In this document: one piece after another, positions 1 through 7,161 of the stretch
Position numbering within the stretch: the stretch's first letter is position 1
How the letters are laid out: the number at the start of each line of letters is the position of its first letter
Source: an uncultured bacterium
GTDB lineage: Bacteria > Planctomycetota > GCA-002687715
Assembly: GCA_902826835.1 (NCBI GenBank)
Contig: CADEGH010000043.1
Span: forward strand, 1-40,590
Length of the DNA: 40,590 nt
Direction: 5' to 3'
Translations under genes and position numbers: made by a program
Notes under the pieces: generated by a model
The model's input: the letters and a program-made list of their open reading frames with translations, nothing else
Told to the model about the DNA's origin: nothing
The model's database searches: none

Positions 1-1
1 C

Positions 2-19
2 GCGGATCACCAGATCCGC
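2..19. repeat. Palindromic repeat, copy 1
   Basis: GCGGATCACCAGATCCGC: 7-bp arms around ACCA. The same 18 bases recur inverted at 182-199 and direct at 40570-40587. This copy sits at the extreme left edge of the window. Confidence 0.75.
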
Positions 20-178
20 CTGCGACTTGAGCCCGTAGCCCAGGTCGACATCACGGAGCGCCTCCGACGGCCTGGTGATCCCCTCTCCGCTTCCGACTCC
101 TCTCTTGAAAACAAGAACACCCCTCTGGCGCGCATTGAAACTTCCGCTCCTAAGCCTCTCCTCGCCCCCCATCCCCAG

Positions 179-209
179 CGTGCGGATCTGGTGATCCGCG
201 TTCCCACCG
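179..209 (-). repeat. Dispersed palindromic repeat, copy 2
   Basis: These 31 bases are the exact reverse complement of 40560-40590. The core is the 18-bp palindrome at 182-199, flanked on one side by a CCCACCG motif. Beyond 209 the similarity continues with a further CCCCACCG and a one-base indel. An exact 31-base match 40 kb away, outside any convincing gene, fits a dispersed intergenic element of REP or MITE type. Confidence 0.75.
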
Positions 210-314
210 CCCCACCGTCCCGCCGGACTTCCCAAGCATCCCCCGGGTCCTTGAACCTCCCGGCCCCACGCCAAGCTTTGCTATAGGAACAACCTCCCCG
301 CGCCCGAGGCACCC

Positions 315-2009
315 ATGAAATCCGTCCCTTCCCAGTCCCCCGTGCCCTCCGACATCGAGATCGCCCAGACGGCCAAACCCCGCCCCATCGTCGACGTGGC
401 CCGGGACATCGGGCTTTCGCCGGACGACATCGACCTCTACGGCAAGTACAAAGCCAAGCTTCCCCTGGAGCTGTCGGCGCGGCCTCCCCGCGGCCGGTTG
501 GTGGTGGTCACCGCGATCAACCCGACGCCGGCTGGCGAAGGCAAGAGCACAGTCAGCGTCGGCCTGACGCAGGCATTCCGGCGCCTGGGCGTCAACGCCA
601 TCCTGTGCATGCGCGAGCCGAGCCTCGGCCCCGTCTTCGGCGTGAAGGGAGGCGCGGCGGGCGGCGGCTACTCGCAGGTGATTCCGATGGAGGACATCAA
701 TCTCCACTTCACCGGCGACTTCCACGCCATTGCCAGCGCCCACGCACTCCTGTCGGCGGTGATGGACAATCACCTCCAACAAGGCAACGAGCTCGATCTC
801 GATCCGCGCCGCATCACCTGGCCGCGCACCATCGACATGAACGACCGGGCCCTCCGCAACGCCATCATCGGACTGGGCGGTACCGCCGACGGGATCGTGC
901 GCGAAGAACACTGGGTCATCATCCCCGCCAGTGAAGTCATGGCCATCTTGGCCCTCTCGACCAGCCGCGAAGACCTCGAGGCACGACTGGCTCGCATCGT
1001 CGTGGGCGCAACCTCGAGCAAAGACCGGAAGCCCGTTCGCGCCGGGGATCTCAAGGTCGCGGGAGCGATGGCGCTCCTCCTCAAAGACGCCCTGCGCCCC
1101 AACCTCGTGCAAACCCTCGAGGGCGGGCCGGCTCTCGTCCACTGCGGTCCGTTCGGCAATATCGCGCACGGCTGCAATTCGCTGATGGCGACCCGCGCCG
1201 GCCTCGCGCTCGCGGATGTCGTCGTCACCGAGGCTGGATTCGGCTCCGACCTCGGGGCCGAGAAGTTCTTCGACATCAAGTGTCGCGCCGGCGGCCTCAT
1301 GCCCGAAGCTGCGGTGATCGTGGCCACGATCCGCTCGCTCAAGATGCAAGGGGGCGCCGACAAGAAGTCGCTCGCGGTTGAAAACCTCACCGCGCTGCGG
1401 GCAGGACTCGAGCACGTCGACCACCACGTCCACAACGTGCGTCAATTCGGAGTGCCCCCGGTGCTCGCCATCAACCGCTTTGCCGCCGACACGCCGGCTG
1501 AAATCAAGATGTTGCAGGAGTACGCCGCCCAACAAGGCGTGCGCGTTGTCCTCTGTGACGTGTGGGCCCGCGGAGGAGCCGGTGGCGAGGACCTGGCGCG
1601 CGAGGTCCTCGACGTGCTGGAACGAAAAACCGCCAATTTTCGCCCGCTCTACGCGACAGACCTTCCAATCCGCACCAAGATCGAGACCATCGTCAAGAAG
1701 GTCTACGGCGGCGAAGGCGTGAACTTCGCCCCCGCTGCCGACCGAGCGATCGACTACCTCGAATCGATCGGCCTGGGCAATACCCCAGTCTGCATTGCCA
1801 AGACGCAATACTCGCTGACCGACGATCCGACGAAACTCGGTCGTCCCCGCGATTTCCGCATCACCATCAACGAAGTCACGCCGTCGGCCGGCGCGGGTTT
1901 TGTCGTCGCCAAAGCCGGCGACATCATGACCATGCCGGGCCTGCCCAAGATCCCGGCGTCAGAGACCATGCGGCTTTTGCCCGACGGGTCGATCGCCGGC
2001 CTTTCCTGA
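315..2009 (+). CDS. fhs: Formate--tetrahydrofolate ligase
   Basis: A 564-residue cytoplasmic enzyme that joins formate to tetrahydrofolate using ATP, giving 10-formyl-THF for purine synthesis, initiator-tRNA formylation and one-carbon flux. The family P-loop is at residues 70-78 (PTPAGEGKS). It is followed by the signature REPSLGPVFGVKGGA, then GGGYSQVIPMEDINLHFTGD, both strongly conserved in FTHFS. The length matches the usual ~556 residues, so the gene is intact. The ATG at 315 is preceded by GAGG at 306-309, five bases upstream. The gene is monocistronic and converges with the beta-lactamase-like gene, with only 24 bp between stop codons, so there is little room for separate terminators. 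No methylenetetrahydrofolate dehydrogenase or acetyl-CoA synthase gene is nearby, so the pathway direction cannot be read from context. Confidence 0.97.
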   Translation: MKSVPSQSPVPSDIEIAQTAKPRPIVDVARDIGLSPDDIDLYGKYKAKLPLELSARPPRGRLVVVTAINPTPAGEGKSTVSVGLTQAFRRLGVNAILCMREPSLGPVFGVKGGAAGGGYSQVIPMEDINLHFTGDFHAIASAHALLSAVMDNHLQQGNELDLDPRRITWPRTIDMNDRALRNAIIGLGGTADGIVREEHWVIIPASEVMAILALSTSREDLEARLARIVVGATSSKDRKPVRAGDLKVAGAMALLLKDALRPNLVQTLEGGPALVHCGPFGNIAHGCNSLMATRAGLALADVVVTEAGFGSDLGAEKFFDIKCRAGGLMPEAAVIVATIRSLKMQGGADKKSLAVENLTALRAGLEHVDHHVHNVRQFGVPPVLAINRFAADTPAEIKMLQEYAAQQGVRVVLCDVWARGGAGGEDLAREVLDVLERKTANFRPLYATDLPIRTKIETIVKKVYGGEGVNFAPAADRAIDYLESIGLGNTPVCIAKTQYSLTDDPTKLGRPRDFRITINEVTPSAGAGFVVAKAGDIMTMPGLPKIPASETMRLLPDGSIAGLS

Positions 2010-2033
2010 GCGGAATCGGAATCTAAGTCGGGA

Positions 2034-3590
2034 TCAGCAATACTGAGCCACGCGCTTCAGCTCGAGCTCGTGGAACCACAGATCATCGTTCGGAACGTCC
2101 AGTTTCAACTGGACAAAATCGCCGTCCCGGTTCGGGACAAATTGGAGCGTGCCCTCGGCAAACCACGCCGACTCCGCACGCCAGCGAATCACGAAAGTGT
2201 CGTAGTGGAGGTGTTCGAGATCGGCCACCAGCGAAGCGTTAGGGAGTAGTCTCAGCACGAGTCGATTGTCTTCCATCCCCACCGTCGCATCTCCATACAT
2301 CGGGCAGCGGAACCTGCCCACATACGCATCCGAAGATCGACTCGGCTTCGTCCCCGCGGCTTTCGGCTCCATTTGTTTGCGGATGCGCTCGTAGAACTCA
2401 CGGCGATCGGCCCGGTCGCGCTCGAGATCCGGAGTCAGCCAATCCTGCTGATCCCCACCGAGAAATTCGTCGACAATCGTGTTCGCGAGCGACGGTGCGA
2501 TGCCGGTCATGCTGTTGGTCAACACGACGATGCCGAGTTTCTCCTCGGGCACCATCAGAACGTGCGAGTACATGCCGTCGTATCCGCCACCGTGCGAGGC
2601 GGTCAATCGGCTCTTGTAGTCGGCGAGCACCCAACCGAGCCCGTAAGCGCGAAAGTGCGTCGTCGGGCTGCGCTTCCGGAACGCCTCCCCCACCGACATG
2701 GGAGTGTGCGGGTGCCACATGCGCCTTGAGGAAGCCTCCGAGAACAAGCGGCGCTCGCCGTCGATGCGACCTCGCTCAAGCTGGACGATCAGCCACTTCG
2801 CCATGTCGCCCGAACTGGAAATGATGCCCCCGGCCGCCGCCATCGAGTCCCAGTTGTACCAGGGAATTGCTGTGATCTTGTCGGGCGTGGGTTTGTGCGG
2901 AGTCGCGACGTTGGTTGCCGCGGCGAGCTCCGTGACGGACGTCAACGTCCGGCTCATTCCGACCGGATCGAAGATCCGACTCTTCATGAACTGCTGCCAA
3001 TTCACTCCACTCGCCTTGGCTATCACCTCACCCGCCGCGAGGAACATCAAGTTCGAATAGCCGTAACTCGCGCGGAACGGGCCCGCGGGTTTCAGATGGC
3101 GCGTCCGTCGCAGAATCTCCTCGGGGGAATAAGGCGTGCCCCACCACAACAGATCGCCGCTGAACGTCCCGAGCCCGCTGCGGTGACACAGAAGATCGTC
3201 GACCCGAAGCTCCGCCGACACCCAGGAATCGTAAAGCTGCATCCACGGGAGGTGCCGCTGCACCGGATCGTCGAAGCGCAGCTTGTTCTCCTCCGCGAGC
3301 ATCGCCACCGCCGCCGCGGTGAACGCCTTCGTGTTCGAAGCGATGGCGAACAGGGTATCCCCGTCCACGCCCTCCGGCTTCCCGAGTTCCCGGACGCCAT
3401 AGCCCTTGGAAAGGAGGACCTTCCCATCCTTGACGATCGCCACCGACAGACCGGGGACGCTCCACTCCTCACGGGCCTTGGCAATGACGCCGTCGAGCTT
3501 GGCGACATCCTGGGCCGGCCTGTCAGGGGCAAGCACCAGGGCCACGGCCCAAACTCCAACCAAGAATTTCGAAGTGTCTCGCAAGTGCAT
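2034..3590 (-). CDS. Secreted serine hydrolase, class C beta-lactamase/penicillin-binding family
   Basis: A 518-residue protein with a short N-terminal hydrophobic stretch (residues 9-21) that looks like a signal peptide. The serine beta-lactamase/DD-peptidase fold carries the three expected motifs: SxxK as SNTK at residues 85-88 (nucleophile Ser85), YxN as YSN at 178-180, and HGG at 333-335 in place of KTG. HxG is common in the esterase/peptidase-like class C relatives. After about residue 400 a small beta-rich C-terminal domain follows, of the type often found behind this catalytic domain (DUF3471-like). Real beta-lactamase activity is not implied; relatives include esterases and D-amino peptidases. 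The ATG at 3590 has no Shine-Dalgarno sequence; a TAGGAT hexamer ends 8 nt upstream. It converges with fhs and diverges from the CPBP protease gene. Confidence 0.92.
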   Translation of the reverse strand: MHLRDTSKFLVGVWAVALVLAPDRPAQDVAKLDGVIAKAREEWSVPGLSVAIVKDGKVLLSKGYGVRELGKPEGVDGDTLFAIASNTKAFTAAAVAMLAEENKLRFDDPVQRHLPWMQLYDSWVSAELRVDDLLCHRSGLGTFSGDLLWWGTPYSPEEILRRTRHLKPAGPFRASYGYSNLMFLAAGEVIAKASGVNWQQFMKSRIFDPVGMSRTLTSVTELAAATNVATPHKPTPDKITAIPWYNWDSMAAAGGIISSSGDMAKWLIVQLERGRIDGERRLFSEASSRRMWHPHTPMSVGEAFRKRSPTTHFRAYGLGWVLADYKSRLTASHGGGYDGMYSHVLMVPEEKLGIVVLTNSMTGIAPSLANTIVDEFLGGDQQDWLTPDLERDRADRREFYERIRKQMEPKAAGTKPSRSSDAYVGRFRCPMYGDATVGMEDNRLVLRLLPNASLVADLEHLHYDTFVIRWRAESAWFAEGTLQFVPNRDGDFVQLKLDVPNDDLWFHELELKRVAQYC

Positions 3591-3598
3591 GGTGGCGG

Positions 3599-3604
3599 AT
3601 CCTA
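3599..3604 (-). promoter_or_regulatory. -10 element of the beta-lactamase-like gene (near leaderless)
   Basis: TAGGAT read on the minus strand, 8 nt before the ATG at 3590. No convincing -35 is seen. It is supported mainly by the same arrangement at other genes in the window. Confidence 0.4.
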
Positions 3605-3809
3605 TCGGATCGACCGAGCCTCGGGAGTCGCGCGTTGCCCGCTGTCCCTGAGATCAGCCAATCCCGATTGATCTGGGCGGTATCGGGCCGATGGCTCCCG
3701 AATCGCAATCGAAGGGGTCGGGCCGCAGCCCGCGTCGGCTCGAATCGGGAAGTCCGTCTCACTGGTGACATACCAGGTCGACACGTCGGGGCCGCGCCTT
3801 CGATGGCGG

Positions 3810-3838
3810 TTGGTGAACCCCAAGACCTCCTCTACCAT
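3810..3838 (+). promoter_or_regulatory. Promoter of the CPBP protease gene (near leaderless)
   Basis: TTGGTG (3810-3815), a 17-bp spacer, TACCAT (3833-3838), then 8 nt to the ATG at 3847. Transcription would start at or just before the start codon. No Shine-Dalgarno sequence is present. Confidence 0.5.
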
Positions 3839-3846
3839 TCACCCGC

Positions 3847-4458
3847 ATGGGTCATCACACACCGGAGGAAGAGATCGAGCGCCTGATCGATCCCGAACTC
3901 CGCGCCGAGATCGGGGATCCCGTCCCGGTGCCGTTTGCTTCTTCGGTCGTCTACCTGCCTCTCTTCTTCGTCTCGGCCGTGCTGGCCTTGTTCTGGCAGG
4001 ACTCGTTACCCGGACGGCCCAAGTCCTGGGAGAACCACCTCCTGGATCTCGGCCTCGGCGTTGGCACGGCCCTGGTCTTTGCGTCCGTGTCCCACCTCCT
4101 CGGCCGTTTCACCGCCCCGTTCCAGCGGCTCGAAGCCGAGTTTCGTCGCGTCCTGGGTGGCCTCACCTTCCGGCAGATCGCCTGGGTGTCTCTGCTCTCG
4201 GGTTCCGCCGAGGAGATGTTCTTCCGCGGTGTCCTTCAGCCGTGGATCGGGTGGATCCCGGCCAGCCTGGTTTTCGGGCTGGTTCATTTCATTCCAAGTC
4301 GGGTGTTCCTACCTTGGACTCTCTCCGCTCTCGTGGGCGGCTTCGCCCTGGGCGCTCTCTACGATCACTGCGGAACCCTGCTCGCGCCCACCGTAGCCCA
4401 CATCCTCGTGAATCTGATCAGCCTCACTCTCATCATTCGCCCGCAACATTCGCGTTGA
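3847..4458 (+). CDS. CPBP-family intramembrane metalloprotease
   Basis: A 203-residue membrane protein of the CAAX-protease/bacteriocin-processing (CPBP, Abi) family. Hydrophobic segments lie at about 31-50, 65-86, 110-121, 135-150, 160-172 and 176-197. The three family motifs are intact: EExxxR as E122-E123-M-F-F-R127, FxxxH as FGLVH ending at His147, and HxxxN as H185-I-L-V-N189. These residues form the metal site of an intramembrane endopeptidase. The substrate is unknown; family members process prenylated proteins, bacteriocins or signalling proteins. The ATG at 3847 gives a full-length family member and is preceded by a promoter-like element. It has no obvious operon partner; the next gene starts 140 bp downstream and has its own ribosome-binding site. 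Confidence 0.93.
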   Translation: MGHHTPEEEIERLIDPELRAEIGDPVPVPFASSVVYLPLFFVSAVLALFWQDSLPGRPKSWENHLLDLGLGVGTALVFASVSHLLGRFTAPFQRLEAEFRRVLGGLTFRQIAWVSLLSGSAEEMFFRGVLQPWIGWIPASLVFGLVHFIPSRVFLPWTLSALVGGFALGALYDHCGTLLAPTVAHILVNLISLTLIIRPQHSR

Positions 4459-4598
4459 CGGCTTAGCCAACGGGCTTTCTCGAAATTCTTGACGGAATCC
4501 GGACCAGACGTCGTCTTTGTCCATGGAGTCGCGACCGTCGCGGCGCTCCCCACAGTCGCCCTTCTCCGCTTGGTCATAAATTGGAGGATTAACCCGCC

Positions 4599-6122
4599 AT
4601 GGATCATTGGCCATACTCCGTCCGCAAACAACTGATCGACTCCATACACAGTAGATGGAAGCGTATCGATTGGGACCGCCGCTTTCCTTGGTGGCGACGC
4701 CCATCCAAAGTTCACATTCTCATGTACGCCGAGGGCTCGTCGATTCGCTTCGACGGCGGCTCGTTCGGCGGCCTGACCTACGTGAAGTCGCTGCTCGAAT
4801 CGCGATCGTACGCCTACGTCGACTTCCAGATCACGACGGTGCATCGGGACGGCGACAGCTCCGCCACGATCAAGGAGGCCCGCAAGCTCACGGACCTCAA
4901 CCTCAACGATTACGATCAGGTGTGGTTCTTCGGCATCGGCTCGACCCCGGAGCTCGAACCGGCGGAGGTCACCGCGCTTCAGGCTTTCATGGCCGCGCCG
5001 AAATTCGGCGGAGTGCTGGTCACGGGTGACCACGCCAGTCTCGGCCGCAGCATCGCGGGTCAGGTTCCCCGCGCGGGGCAGATGCGCCTCTATCCGGCAC
5101 CTCCGAGCTCGCCGCCGACTTGGAACACCACCCTGGTCGAAGGCGCCGACGCCGACACGGCCTACGAATTCATCGAGCAGTCGGACGATCGTCCGCAGCG
5201 AATCCGGTTGAAGCGCTACCCGCTCTTCCCCTCGACCGTGTTCCGTCGACGTTCTCGTCCGCACCAAGTCTTCTGCGGGCCCGATGGCCCGATCACTCTC
5301 CTGCCCGATCACCAACACGAAGGAGAAGCGATCGCTCCCAATGTGGCCGCCGGCGATGCGATGTGGCCCACCAAGAACGGATATCAGGAAAAGCCGGAGG
5401 TCATCGCTTGGGGTCGCATCAAGGATCCCACGGCTTCCAAGGCCGGCCAGGAGATCGGCGTCGTCTCCGCCTACAACGGCCACAGTGTCGATGTCGGTCG
5501 AATTCTCGCCGACTCGACCTGGCACCATTGGTTCGACATCAACCTCACGGGTGAAAATCCTTCGGGTGAATACGCTGGCTTCGATGCCACCCCGGCCGGC
5601 CAAGCCGCGCTGAAAGTGATCGACGCGTACTTCCTCAACTGCGGCGTCTGGCTCTCGCCTCCCGCCCGACAAAGCGAGATGCGGAACTTCGGTTGGTGGT
5701 CCATCATTTGGGACGCCGCCATCGTCGAAATCGATTTCCGCTCACCGGCCTATTGGATTGGCCAAGAGGCTCTCGGCGTGCTCGGTCGCCGTGCCCCCCA
5801 ATGCACGATGATCCAGTGGATCCTGGATATTCCCATCGTCGCCGAACGCCTCCCCCCGTGGGAGTGGGAGAGACTGTTCGAGAAGTTCCGCCTGATCGAG
5901 CTTCCCCTCGAGGAGTACATCGCCGGCGGCATCATCACGGAACTGGCCCGCAACGTCGGCCTGACGAGCCCCCGCTCGAAGCCTCCCGAGCGAGCCCCGG
6001 AGGACTCGGTGCTGAACAAGCTGCTTGAGGCCGGTGCGAAACAGGGCCTGGAGCAACTCGGCAAGGACCTCGAGATCGATATGAAGCTCCTGGACACCCT
6101 GCGCCAGCGCAAGGTGCTCTGA
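4599..6122 (+). CDS. Uncharacterised protein, possibly glutamine-amidotransferase-like
   Basis: A 507-residue protein I do not recognise. It has no signal peptide and no clear membrane segment. Residues ~35-170 resemble the class I glutamine-amidotransferase-like/ThuA-like fold: a beta strand (KVHILMYAEG), a strand-turn DQVWFFGIGS around residue 105, a helix, then GGVLVTGDHASLGRSI around 140. I see no Cys-His-Glu triad, so an active amidotransferase is unlikely. A later segment, VGRILADSTWHHWFDINL (about 300-318), contains a WHHW motif that may be a conserved functional site. The rest is helical and acidic-basic mixed, ending in a coiled-coil-like tail. The ATG at 4599 is preceded by GGAGG at 4583-4587. 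A TTGACG at 4489 could be a -35. The gene stands alone between the CPBP protease and the EF-hand protein. Confidence 0.8.
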   Translation: MDHWPYSVRKQLIDSIHSRWKRIDWDRRFPWWRRPSKVHILMYAEGSSIRFDGGSFGGLTYVKSLLESRSYAYVDFQITTVHRDGDSSATIKEARKLTDLNLNDYDQVWFFGIGSTPELEPAEVTALQAFMAAPKFGGVLVTGDHASLGRSIAGQVPRAGQMRLYPAPPSSPPTWNTTLVEGADADTAYEFIEQSDDRPQRIRLKRYPLFPSTVFRRRSRPHQVFCGPDGPITLLPDHQHEGEAIAPNVAAGDAMWPTKNGYQEKPEVIAWGRIKDPTASKAGQEIGVVSAYNGHSVDVGRILADSTWHHWFDINLTGENPSGEYAGFDATPAGQAALKVIDAYFLNCGVWLSPPARQSEMRNFGWWSIIWDAAIVEIDFRSPAYWIGQEALGVLGRRAPQCTMIQWILDIPIVAERLPPWEWERLFEKFRLIELPLEEYIAGGIITELARNVGLTSPRSKPPERAPEDSVLNKLLEAGAKQGLEQLGKDLEIDMKLLDTLRQRKVL

Positions 6123-6207
6123 GCGCCCGCAAGCTCCGACGCGGCGCCGCCTACGATGGAGGGCGGTCGAAACTCCGCTGATTTCCTTGCCGATTTGTCC
6201 TCATTGG

Positions 6208-6241
6208 CCGCGGATTCTCGTCGAAAGACGAGGATTCGCGG
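6208..6241 (+). other. Strong RNA hairpin with GAAA tetraloop
   Basis: Arms 6208-6222 and 6227-6241 pair over all 15 positions, including two G-U wobbles, around a GAAA (GNRA-type) loop. On the minus strand the wobbles become A-C mismatches, so the structure favours plus-strand RNA. It lies 85 nt after the upstream stop and 36 nt before the EF-hand start codon. No U-run follows. It could be a terminator or 3' stabiliser of the upstream gene, or a 5' leader element of the next. Confidence 0.65.
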
Positions 6242-6277
6242 CGCGTAAAGGGGGCAACGAACGCAAGGAACCAAACC

Positions 6278-6793
6278 ATGAAAATCCTGCCCATCACTCT
6301 CGGTGTTTCCCTTCTCGCCCTCTTCTCCTCCAGCGCCCTCGCGCAACGCCCCGGTGGCCACCCTGATCGCGAACGCGTCCGAGCGCGCATCCTCGAACGC
6401 CTCGACACAAACCACGACGGGAAGCTGGACGAATCCGAACGGGCCGAGGTGCGGGAGCGCCTGCGCGAACGCGGCGAGGGCCAAGGGCCTGTGCGCCGCC
6501 GCATCCGCGAACGCATCCGCAATCGCGAGGACGGCGAGCGCCAAAAACCGCCCGTCGAACGCCGGGCCCGTGGCGGCGACGAGAAGAAACACGGCAAGCC
6601 CGAGACCCCTCCCGCTCGCACTCGCGACGGCTCCCGCCGCGAAAAAGTCGAAGGCATTCGCGAGCACCGCGAAGGTGTCGAGGGCAAACGCGAGCCTCAC
6701 GACCCCGCCGCCCTGCACGCCCGCCTCGAACAACTCCGCGAACGCCGCAACGAAATCCGCTCCCGTCTCGAGCTCCGCCGCAATCGCGACTGA
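6278..6793 (+). CDS. Secreted, arginine-rich EF-hand protein
   Basis: A 171-residue exported protein. A signal peptide covers residues 1-22 (positively charged start, hydrophobic core, cleavage after ALA). A canonical calcium-binding EF-hand loop follows at about residues 42-54 (DTNHDGKLDESE), with ligand Asp, Asn, Asp and the terminal Glu in place. The remainder is unusually rich in Arg, Glu and Lys with almost no hydrophobic residues, and is probably extended or helical coiled coil. Secreted EF-hand proteins are common in Planctomycetota, but the function of this one is unknown. The ATG at 6278 is preceded by AAGGA (6265-6269), spacing 8. The extreme Arg content makes several reading frames open here, but only this frame has a signal peptide, a ribosome-binding site and a domain. 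Confidence 0.85.
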   Translation: MKILPITLGVSLLALFSSSALAQRPGGHPDRERVRARILERLDTNHDGKLDESERAEVRERLRERGEGQGPVRRRIRERIRNREDGERQKPPVERRARGGDEKKHGKPETPPARTRDGSRREKVEGIREHREGVEGKREPHDPAALHARLEQLRERRNEIRSRLELRRNRD

Positions 6794-7032
6794 TTAGATC
6801 CTCGCCTCCGAACTCCTGGACCACCTCGCCTCGCCAGAGAGCCGAACTCACACACAAATTCGGCGCTCAATGCAGTCCGCATGGACGCTGCGGAGGTCAA
6901 CATGAGCCGGCATTCCTTCGCGCGCTATGATTGAAGAGCTCTGGTGCTCGCTTGCCTACTTCGGATGTCCCGCCAATTCCGTGTGTGCCCAACGAAGTCG
7001 GCCGTTCGAGTGCTTGAACCCCACGGTGGCGT

Positions 7033-7072
7033 AGTCCCGATCCGATAGTGAAGAATGTTGGCATTCGGGACT
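7033..7072. repeat. Inverted repeat upstream of the TIR-CHAT gene
   Basis: AGTCCCGA (7033-7040) and TCGGGACT (7065-7072) are perfect 8-bp complements separated by 24 bases, 55 bp upstream of the predicted -35. It could be an operator or a hairpin. Confidence 0.4.
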
Positions 7073-7127
7073 GATGCGCCGGCCTGCGCGCTCATTGAAG
7101 TTCCAACCTCTGCGGGTCCTTCGTGCT

Positions 7128-7155
7128 TGGACAATCCGCCACGCACTGCCACAAT
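7128..7155 (+). promoter_or_regulatory. Promoter of the TIR-CHAT gene (leaderless)
   Basis: TGGACA (7128-7133, five of six consensus -35 bases), a 16-bp spacer, CACAAT (7150-7155), then 6 nt to the ATG at 7162. The mRNA would begin at or next to the start codon, which agrees with the lack of a Shine-Dalgarno sequence. Confidence 0.55.
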
Positions 7156-7161
7156 GGCGTT

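Larger units (their letters stand above)
1..314. other. Intergenic region upstream of fhs
   Basis: No gene could be identified. The plus strand has no stop in one frame from base 2 to a TAG at 284-286, so the 3' end of an upstream gene cannot be excluded, but the predicted peptide matches nothing I recognise and a dispersed repeat lies inside it. The stretch holds two full copies of a palindrome (2-19 and 182-199), a partial copy (72-81, CTGGTGATCC) and a small TCTTG/CAAGA inverted repeat at 102-115. A TATAGG hexamer at 282-287 is a possible -10 for fhs, but I see no -35 at proper spacing. Confidence 0.5.
6794..7161. other. Intergenic region upstream of the TIR-CHAT gene
   Basis: Of 368 bases, only the last ~35 are explained, as a promoter. 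An inverted repeat lies at 7033-7040/7065-7072. A TATGAT at 6928 lacks a -35. No RNA gene and no convincing coding sequence are seen; its G+C appears somewhat lower than that of the flanking genes. Confidence 0.5.

Noticed and set aside
2..286. Open frame that could be the 3' end of an upstream gene
   Set aside because: No family features, and it contains the dispersed repeat; left as undecided intergenic DNA.
150..1808. Long minus-strand open frame opposite fhs
   Set aside because: GC-rich antisense shadow; composition is Asp/Val/Gly/Arg-rich with no domain, while the plus strand encodes a complete fhs.
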